This document shows positions 54,744 through 64,000 of a stretch of DNA of 64,000 bases, piece by piece. Positions within the stretch are counted from its first letter, which is position 1. Each line of letters opens with the position of its first letter. The position numbers and the translations under genes were made by a program. The DNA is from Temnopleurus reevesii (taxonomy: Eukaryota; Echinodermata; Echinoidea; Temnopleuroida; Temnopleuridae), in NCBI GenBank assembly GCA_036244855.1, contig BQKZ01001085.1, forward strand, positions 41,095 through 105,094. Direction: 5' to 3'. The notes beneath the pieces are model-generated. The model was not told the origin of the DNA. It made no database searches and worked only from the letters and a program-made list of their open reading frames with translations.

Positions 54744-57575
54744 TGAGGTTATTGCATGTTGCGCACTGGGGCTAGGTACGTTTACTCCCGTTTGTAGTGC
54801 AAACAACCTCGCCTTCTGGTCCTATATTAATAAAGAGCTTGTTCGGCAGGGGAACCTGTCTCCATCAAGCCTCTAGCAAGATTTCATGTATGATTTATAA
54901 ATGTACTCCATGGGACGTGTTAAGAGGGCAGGCATGGGGAAAGGGTTATCTGATATTGTGTCTTTATTGGAAGTAGCCTCCACAAGAGAGAAAACACTGC
55001 CAGGAAATGTCCAGTACGAGATTGGTTACTATATTTGTCAGCAATATTGAGAGTTCAAAATGTACTTTGTTTCAAGAGTCTTGTTTAGATAAAGGTTCAG
55101 ATTGGTGTTGCATGAAACCATTTTACACCACTGCTATTATTTTACGCACTTCTTTCCAGATTTTACGAGGTGTATCCGTGCAGATTACATAAGAATTGCC
55201 TCCAAATTAGACCAATCAAGGCCATTCATAGTGTTACCCACTCATTAGAGTAACTGTGTCTTGTAGGTAGTCAAGTGTAGCTGATGAGCAGTTGTTTAAC
55301 GCAAATTGGAAATCAATTTAGTGGTTCAAATCTCATGAAATCACATGTACACCTGTATGCTCATGGTCGAAATCAATGGTATGTCAGCCATTTTGTTGCT
55401 ACATGTATGACATGATCATGCCCTATAATCACAGTTCAATAGGCTATTTTAAAAGTTGGTTGGTCCCGGCAGTCTGACCGCGATTTCTGAATGGTATCTT
55501 CTATTAAATACCTTTTGCTATGTTTTGTTATTCTTTTGTAGGTTTTAGCCTTTCTGTTAATTTCAATATCTTTATTACAAAAGTCAACAACTTTTGCACA
55601 AATTTATATGTTAAAAAGATTCATCTGTACAAAAGAATTCTGAGGTGGCACTTGCCGCTACCCTTGATTCAGGCACATAGCCATCCTAAGCACCATTTGT
55701 TGCTACTTCTAAAGTTTACAAACCTGATTGAATTAATTTCAATAAGATTCTATCTTGTATATTTGTGTATAAATTTGGGGTTAGAATATCCCTAAAGGTT
55801 TGCACAGGAGAGCTTGATTGAAATTCACGTTGATGCATCGATACCTGCATGCCTTGCATACATGTGTAGTTCTCCCTGGATGCAAAACGCAGGAATCTCA
55901 AGTGACAAAGTTGAAATTTGTGAAGTACACAGACATGGTTTGCCTGTCAAGCGATGCACTTTTCCAGTGCTGTACCAATAAAGTGACAGCCTTATCGCCC
56001 ACATTATTATTGTTTTCCTTTCACGAAGAGAGAAAATTGAACTTTTTCAAGCTGAGGACATCAGAGAACGTTGAGGGAAGATTGAACTCCTTGGATGTTT
56101 GAGAGTTTATATTTGACCTGGTATTTAAAAAAGAGCCATAGCTTTGCAAGAACCATGGAAAAGAGATAAACTTGATTTTATTTTGAGGGAGGAATATTTG
56201 CATGACTGTTTTCTTTTCTATTTATTATCATGCATAATATGTTAGTTCCAAAATATGTGGAAATATCCTTGAGAAAATCATCTGAAAGTATGTAAATTTT
56301 AATACAAAATTTAACTAGTTTTAGAGTCAGTTTTGGGGATTCCATTCAAATTGAGTCAATCACAAATACGGACAGCGCATTGAATTCCCATACTGCACGT
56401 GTTGGATGAGAGGTGGACCCCTGCTTGGAATCAAAATAAAACTTAGATTCTGCATTTTCACTATAATTGTTTCATGAAATAACCCAATATTTCATATTCA
56501 AGTGGTATGTCTTTTAAGTTTATTTGTGTATTCTAACAAGAGATGAAATGAAGGCTATTAAAAATAATGATATATGAAGTTTTTGAGGCGTTTCATCAAA
56601 ATGTTATAAGTTTAGTGTAATTCTCAGCCGCATGCTGAAACTCTATCCATGCACAGACGTGCATAATGTTGCTGACAAAATTCATGTGTACAGAACATCA
56701 CTTAGCTTTCAATTTTCCTGCTGCAGAGTGAAATTTGATTTTGTGATGTTAATTTTTTCGGCAATTTCCCTTCTAGGCTCTCAAGTTGTTGGAGCATACG
56801 GTAATTTGGACCGAGGCATTGGCAATCTGGGCTTAATCAAGTGTAGGCTGTAGCATCCATGAAATTTACAAAATTAATGTTGCGTGAACAGTGATACTTT
56901 AACGACCTTGCCAGAAGTTCAGATCCAACGGTTTGTAGGAGTAAAATATTAGGAAAGTAGAATTGCAGTCCTGTACAGGTGAGTAGGATGGAAAAATATA
57001 ACGGGTCATTATATCAATTTTGGCTAGCATACTTATGAACGGACTGCGGCTCAGAATGAGATCTAACAAAAATAATTTCTCTTTCTTTCTTTGTTTCATT
57101 TGTATTTCATGAGTATACTTCATTATAGAATCATGTGAGGAAGTGCAGCATGATTTTGATAAAATGTGAAAGGCCTAGTTAAACATTCCCTGATCTATTT
57201 TTCAATTGCTGGAAAATGGTTTCCTAGACATGCCCAGGATACCTCGTGCCATACACAAAACGTTCACACCTGATGCATACTAGAATTGCAGTGGGAATGA
57301 CCCTACAACATACAGATGCTGAAGAAATGACCAGAACATGGCCTTTGCGATACAATGAGGATGAGCATGTACTTAAAAGAGCCTCTGTTAATCCAACCAA
57401 GTTGACTACTTTTGGTGGTGTTTGATGCTGATACTTTGAGTCTCACAATTTTTTGAATATTCACACACTTTGGCATGGCTGTTTGAATCACTCCACAAAT
57501 GACCAAAACTTGGTTTCTGTTGCCCGTATTCTTAAGCCTTCGATTAGAAATAGTGGTTCTATAATGACTGCTTAA

Positions 57576-58049
57576 AGGGAAAGACTAGTTTTGGGAGGAG
57601 GGCGCTTCAGATATTTAACTAGTTTGCGAGCTGCAGTAAAATTATTACCATAATGCATTTTTTCAATAGTAAATTAGAGCATGTTCATAGTTTGTTTGAA
57701 TGAAATCGACCTAGAAATGGCTTAATTATCGCAAAATAAAATAACCTGGTGCGGTCGTACTTCCTCACAGAACATGCTTCACGTACAAAATGAACGCGAA
57801 CCTACACACCGCAGACAATACCACCGATCGCACCGCCAATTTCAGGCCGACACTCTCCCGCGCTAAAGCACTTAGCACACCGCAGGAACGATGGCGTATT
57901 GACCTGTTCGACGTAAAATACATAGAATACGAGCATAAATGTACTCCTAATATCATACATAGATATATTTAGGCATGTAAAGCAACTTGCGAATACATCA
58001 GCTCATTTAACATCAATTTCTGCATCCTGGTCATTACTAATCTATACCT
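57576..58049 (+). mobile_element. 475-bp non-autonomous DNA element, copy 2 (GALNT2 intron 4)
   Basis: Near-identical, inverted copy of 18825-19299. The ends AGGGAAAGACTAG and CTAATCTATACCT are inverted repeats and TTAA lies directly outside both ends (57572-57575 and 58050-58053), giving a clean target duplication. Confidence 0.85.
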
Positions 58050-61000
58050 TTAACACCTTGCCGGATACAATGAGGATGGTATAATGCACCTGCAAAGTGT
58101 TCTGTTCTTTCTTCTTGAGTCCACTATTGCAGATATGCTAATATGACCCATTTTTCAAAAATATCTGGAACGCCGCAAAAGTGAAATGTCAAAACTATGA
58201 TTTTATCTGGAGATCTTCTAAAAGTTTGTCTCTGTTACAGATACATGTATAAACCTGATTTTCATATCATTCAAGTGTATTGTGGATAAATCGAGAATGC
58301 TATCATTGGTTATATTCAAAGATTTCCAACTCCATATTCCACTAGAAATAATGGTAATCATCCAATTTGAAGTCACAAGGGCACCTACACATATTACAAA
58401 GGTTCTTATTACTATGAGATCCCTTAAAGACACTCCTTAACAATGGTCAATCATCTCAAAACAGGTTGAAGTAGTTGTCCTCTTGATATTTACTCACAAT
58501 ATCTGAAAGTATTACATAATATCTGCATTCATTATTCAAAAAGATTGAAAATAGTTAAGTACTTAAAAATCATCCCTTTATTACCAAAAAAGCACTGCCA
58601 GTGCATTCGACATGGTATTGGAGAGGAAAGTATGAATATTCACACCTTCAAATTGGCTTATGCTGAGATCCCCTTGGTTGTATTGTAACAAAAATGCAGG
58701 ACCATTGAACTTATGAAATCATTTGTTGATTCCTACTTTAACCAATGCTTTAAAGATGAGTAATACTAATTGCCACAGATAACCTGCTGCCACAAGATAA
58801 CATCCATGCTACATAAAAGGGAGCACATGCACGAGCAAATCTGTGTCCTAGCTACTCCCTTTAAAAGAAGATTATAAAGGCATATACATGCCTTTTATAA
58901 AGGCATATACATTCTACGACCCGAGGAAGAAGAGCTCATGAATTTTCAATTGCATAATGCCTTGGATCTAAGGAGCACTTTCTTTCAAGTGCATTTACAT
59001 GTATATGCGCTCTGAGTAAATTGTTCTTGTCGGCGTCTCTGATTCGTAAATGTTGTGATCCCACCACCTACTTTATTTGGTTCTCTGTATGCAAAAACAA
59101 TCTTGAGTATCTGCAATTTATGAGTTACCAATATGGGCCAAAGTCACGATACACTTGTGTTCATGAGCTTTAATTTTACACAAAATAAGCAGCGAATCAT
59201 GTTTTCAGTGTCTTTTCAGTCATGCCCAAGCAATTTGAAGTGTTTTATATAACAATCGGATGTAAATAGAGACCCAACCCCAACACCTATTAATCTAAAA
59301 ATATTCCTGCTTAGACCCTTTGCTCCCGGGAGATTCTTGCTTCATGTGGGAACATCTGACAGAAGAAGGAAAACATTTCGTTGAGTTACAGAATTTCTCA
59401 TAGGACTACTAGATTTGAATTAGCGATAAGAACAAATTGGACAAAATATTTTAATTCAGACACACTTTTGTTCAAACGATAGTTGATCCGGAGAAATGCG
59501 AATTCAAGTAGGAGACCGTGAGAGTTTGTGAAAATACAGGTAGACCGGAATCGGGGATCTCCTGCCGAAATCAGGAAAGAGCTCTCTGAAACAAACCCCA
59601 AGCTCTGCATGATGGATTCCACGAACAACATCCATGGGTAGAGCCTGAAGTTTGATAGAGAAAAGTGGATGTGTTGTACCACCTTTAAAAGTGGGTCTGG
59701 TAAATACACACCTGCCCGTGCGGCAAGGCATGTCCCTTAGAGAGACTCTCTAGAGTGTATGCCAAGACATTTAGGTCTGTCGCTGATGGATAGCGAGTCA
59801 TTTACATTCGAACGTGGGGGTCGTTTGGGAGATAATCCGATCGTGGTAATGTGTGTTAGGGGCTAAAGCCCATTACCGCGCGATACGAGGCTGCTTAATG
59901 GGCAGGAATGTTGCTGCATGAAATCATGCTGCTCCGGGAGCTCAGCTTATCAAGCCAGCAATGGATAGCGGACATGTTGTTTGTTGCCACCTGAACCTCA
60001 CCATTTGAAGCACTGGTGGCATTTCCGTGTACTCCTCAGTTATTCTCCAAACCCATGTGAAATTCATAGCAAAGGCTAGACAGACCAATGACATTGGTCC
60101 ATGAATTATTCCAGTTATTGTTCAATCTGTAATATGAGCCTACACAGTGCATTGTATGTAGTTAAAGACTAGCAACATTGTGGCATGATTTATACCAGCT
60201 CTTTCAATGCGTTTAAACAATTAAATGGAATGTCGGTAAACTTATGATATGTACATAGAAACCCAATAAATGTTATTAATTCTTTTCAACTGGGTAAATA
60301 TCAGTTTGGTTTTCATTGGAGGTCAGTGTATTATTCTAGTTAATAAAGAATGCTTGAAATTCCTTAGTTGGCTTTTATCCCTTGCACATCATGACAAGAA
60401 CAAAATGCCTTTCATATACAATTATAATTAATTCAAACAGCATGATAACTCTTATGAATGGACATCTAGGATAATGAATGTAGCGTGAATACACAATTGC
60501 TACTTGATTCTTCAATATCTAGAAAGATGGATTACATGTTAAAAGGAGTTGCTTTTCATGGGGCTTTAGATTGTGATTAAGTATGCATTTATCTGTTGTA
60601 AACTGCTCCCAACACAGCAATTAGGATCTGCGTAATTTGGGCTGCCTTGTTTAAAGGTAGAAAACTACATTTGCACACATTCGGTTATGCTTACAACTTG
60701 TTGTGTACCTCAGATATGCCAAAATAATAACCTCTATGAAGTATTTTGGTCGAATATAGTCTAGAATATTTAATTCAAATAAAAATATATTCTATCATAA
60801 TTCATCTTGACACAAATCATTGTAAGAGCAAATACAATGCGCACCTCAATACACTGCCACACCATGCGGAATACGCACTGAGAGAGACTCTTGCGATATT
60901 GGTCAAAGAGGGGTCAACGGCTGTTTTGAATTTTGAACGCACGGGCCATTAGTTCAAGGCCGGGATAGAAGAATTATTATTGGAATAACTATAAATGCGC

Positions 61001-61689
61001 CTTTTAAGACCAATCTTTGTGCTTAATTGATTGGTGAGAAGTTCTAACATTAGTACTCTTCAACATATAACACAATAATCTTGGAAAGTCAAATTTAGGG
61101 CTCCAAAAGAAGTATTCTACCTTTAAGCCAATTGAAAGAAGAGAGGTGAGACATATTTCTAGCAGCACATGGATAGATCTTAAATTTTTCAAGTTTTATT
61201 CTTTAACATTAAAAAGGGACAATGAATATAGCATCATCAATATATAAATTTTATATTGGGAATATTTTCTTTTTAAAAATTGTTATGAAATAAAAAGTAG
61301 TTATCTTTCTGAAAAATGGGTATATTTCTATAAAAATTGATTTATGGTTATGATCTTTAATAAAGATGAGTATGAAACAACAAACCTATGCTTCATCAAA
61401 CAATTCCAATTGGTTATTGATGTCAGCTTTTCATTTTTTCTCGCCTTGTTAAACTGGGTCTGTAAAATTTGTTTTTCTCCTTTCTTTTCCCCACTTATTA
61501 GAATGAGCTGAGATTAACTGTAAGCCTGATTTTACACTTGAATGAAATATTGCCTGGATTCAAATCCATTACGGAGCCATGTGTTAAAAGATTTTTAAAA
61601 CTGAACGCTGAAGGTTAAGGCAATAGAGTCAAAGGAAGAAAAGTATCGCAGCATGCAGATAAAGCATTCTTCCCCTCAGGTGCAAATCT

Positions 61690-62110
61690 TTCCCCCGTTT
61701 GAAATTTCCTATTACGTTGAAATTAAACTAAAAAAGAGACTCTGAAGAGGTGTTAATTGCTTAGCCTGGGAGAATGAGAATGGAAGTAATTATTGTGGAA
61801 GTTAGCATTTGGGTTGAGAATCCAACCATTTAAAGTTTTAATTCAAATCAAATTGTATGAAAAGAAATTTTGTGAAATAGTTAAATGAACAATAAATCTT
61901 CCTCCTGTTTAAAATTTCCTATTACGTTGAAATTAAACTAAAAGGAGACTCTGAAGAGGTTTTAAATGCTTAGCCTGGGAGAATGAAAATGGAAGTAATT
62001 ATTGGGAAAGTCAGAATTTAGGGTTGAGAATCCAACCATCTAAAGTTGTCTTTCAAATCAATGTGTATGAATAGAAATTTTGCTTGGGAATCAACATGAA
62101 ATATTTGATT
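61690..62110. repeat. Tandem duplication of a 211-bp unit (GALNT2 intron 4)
   Basis: AATTTCCTATTACGTTGAAATTAAACTAAAA...GCTTAGCCTGGGAGAATGA...GGGTTGAGAATCCAACCAT occurs twice, the second copy 211 bases after the first, with modest divergence. No inverted ends, so it is a local duplication and not an element. Confidence 0.85.
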
Positions 62111-64000
62111 TTGTGAAATAAAAGAACACTATCCTAAAACAAGAATCATCAGTTTGTGATAATTGATATATAGTAGGATATTTTAGAAACAGTCACTATG
62201 ACAATGACAGCTTAGTTCTAATTTAGAATTCCTTTACTTGGCTTTGATACCAATTGTCACATTTTGCTTAAAAGATACCAACACATTTTCCATATATGTG
62301 TAATGTAATTTCAAATAGGGGTTGCTAACCGACACATTTTTAACTTTTGAAGTAATCCTGACAGAACTTTTTATCATCGTCATTTTTTTTTTAAACTTTG
62401 TAACTTTTGTACATTTATTTTGACCAATGAATGTGAATTGAATTGAATTACTCTTGGTGTTGATTTGCACCATGAAGTCTTGGTCAGCAGCCGTATACAG
62501 CACAGTAGATAACAGCCATTCGTTATGTTGTATGTGATCAAGGTACATTCCTTCTCAAACATGACTTGCCACACATGCATCACATATAAAATCTACAAGC
62601 AGAAATAGGTAGGATCTCAAGAAATGAAATAGAATCGCGTATTAAAGAGCATCATCTATCTCCCTGACAAGGCAAACCATCCCCGGGGCCAAAAGACTGG
62701 ATCGCATCGTCAGCTTCAAACCGATGGTAGATAAATATGCGAGCGAGAGGAAGATGTTTGCAGTTTGCATGCATGGTGCCTGACTAAGGTTGAAGATCGA
62801 TCTGCTTGGGCAATGAACTGTTTACTTTGTCTTTATCTCTTGTGGGGTACCGTTTATTCCTACATGACCATTCTAATAGAAATGTGTATTTTTTTTTTCA
62901 TATATCAATTCCTTCACCCTATTTGAAGTGTTCCATAGCTCTCCATGTAAACAGAATCTCGTATAATGTTTTAAATATTCCAACTTGATCAGATATTACA
63001 AATTTGATTCCAAATTCATCCATGTAATGAAAAAAAAACATGTATTATTGCAAGTTTTGTCTCGTATTTTTAGATGATGCATCCCTAAAAGTTAGGGAGC
63101 CCTTTCTAATTGTATCCCTTAAGAATGGGTGCATTTTTCAGAATGTGAACTGGAGCAGGAGACATCATTCAATAACTGAAATCAGTCATGTGTGACAATG
63201 ATTACAGTGTATTTGATAATGGTTACATTTTGTCATTTCTAGATATATTAAACCTGAACTAAAAGTCAAATACAGATTTCAGATTTTTTACTAGCCATTT
63301 AGATCCTCCAGTCTGTCCTGACTATAGTGAAAATCAAATTACCGGACAGCATGGTAATACCGGACGCGTGTTGAAATCGCGCACTTGATAAAGAATAATG
63401 CGCACATATGTTTGAAGCGCATTGATTATGGCAAATAATATGGAGTTTTTGTAATGATGATGAGATCTAAAAACACTTCAGATTATTTTCATGAATGTAA
63501 ATAGTTTAAATATGTCGACAAAGATATTGATCGTGAAATTTTAAAGTTTCCGGTAAGTCCGGTTACTGGATTCACCAGTATACTACATGTATATCTTAGT
63601 AAGATGTGAAGTAATTCTGATGCACAAAATAGACTCTGATTTTAATTTTTAGGTCTATAGGCATTCATTGTGGATTTATATATGATCAGCAATCTAGAGT
63701 TCTAACAACTATCATTGATATTATTATCCATCATCAAATTTAGATGTACATGTATAATGAATTGGGAGGAATTTAGGGTGGGGAATGATTCAAAGGTTAC
63801 AAAGAAAATTATTGAGTTAAATTTCTAGGGAAACAGCAATATCTCTTGTAATATCTCTGCAATATCTCTTGTAGGCATTAATCTGACCATTTTGAATCAT
63901 GCATAATGCCATTGTAACAGCCTACCAAATCTGCCATTTAGTATGATTTCACAAGTGTGCTTTTATTCAGTCTTTCTACAAACATCACGAAAAACCTGTG

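Larger units (their letters stand above)
51687..64000. other. GALNT2 intron 4 (at least 12.3 kb), no further exon recognised
   Basis: Apart from the listed elements I found no exon of GALNT2 or another gene. Two stretches are less AT-rich and more complex than the rest, 59500-60010 and 62640-62810. A minus-strand frame of 75 codons at 59504-59731 lies in the first but resembles no family I know. They could be regulatory DNA. Confidence 0.5.

Noticed and set aside
58921..59000. Acidic open stretch (CCCGAGGAAGAAGAGCTC) as a missing GALNT2 exon
   Set aside because: It does not match the expected GALNT2 sequence after exon 4 and lacks an acceptor in the right phase.

Overview
The window is eukaryotic. 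Its coding sequence is split into many short exons with GT/AG splice sites, introns run to several kb, and intergenic DNA is AT-rich and full of short transposable elements. The proteins are animal ones. The tRNA-derived SINEs, the wealth of short inverted-repeat elements, the long G or C homopolymers and the frequent ACATGTAC-type palindromes suggest a marine deuterostome, most likely an echinoderm such as a sea urchin. That assignment is an inference from style, not a database match.

Layout. (1) 1-2306, + strand: the last three exons of a glycoside hydrolase family 1 beta-glucosidase/lactase-like protein with a probable GPI-anchor tail. The N-terminus lies outside the window. (2) 2307-9940: non-coding, with a SINE, microsatellites and small DNA elements. 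(3) 9941-11262, - strand: a three-exon gene for a small membrane protein that I recognise as the homologue of CEBPZOS; its exons are too short to stand out as ORFs. (4) 12426-33373, + strand: a complete ERCC2/XPD gene, the helicase subunit of TFIIH. Twenty-one exons (14153-33373) plus a proposed five-base first coding exon (12426-12430) give exactly 760 residues, the length of human XPD. A 734-base assembly gap (13246-13979) lies in intron 1. (5) 33374-36631: 3' UTR-like repeats, small elements and a GC-richer stretch upstream of the next gene. (6) 36632-51686, + strand: the first four coding exons of a GALNT2-type polypeptide N-acetylgalactosaminyltransferase, which continues past the right end. 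Its introns (4.1, 9.1, 1.3 and more than 12.3 kb) fill the rest of the window.

The most unusual signal is inside ERCC2. At least five of its exons (4, 9, 10, 11 and 19 in my numbering), and the segment spanning its stop codon, have each been locally duplicated, some many times, leaving arrays of decaying exon copies in the neighbouring introns. One copy of exon 9 is still open, has splice sites and keeps frame as a mutually exclusive alternative. The arrays have unit lengths of about 85 to 210 bp, are independent of one another and are of different apparent ages. I know of no description of this for XPD.

The rest of the structure is mobile-element biology: several families of short inverted-repeat elements (some nested, some with clear TAA, TTAA or five-base target duplications), SINE copies, an interstitial telomeric repeat and a polypyrimidine minisatellite. 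The genes do not form a functional pathway; they are ordinary neighbours. CEBPZOS and ERCC2 lie head to head and may share a promoter region.
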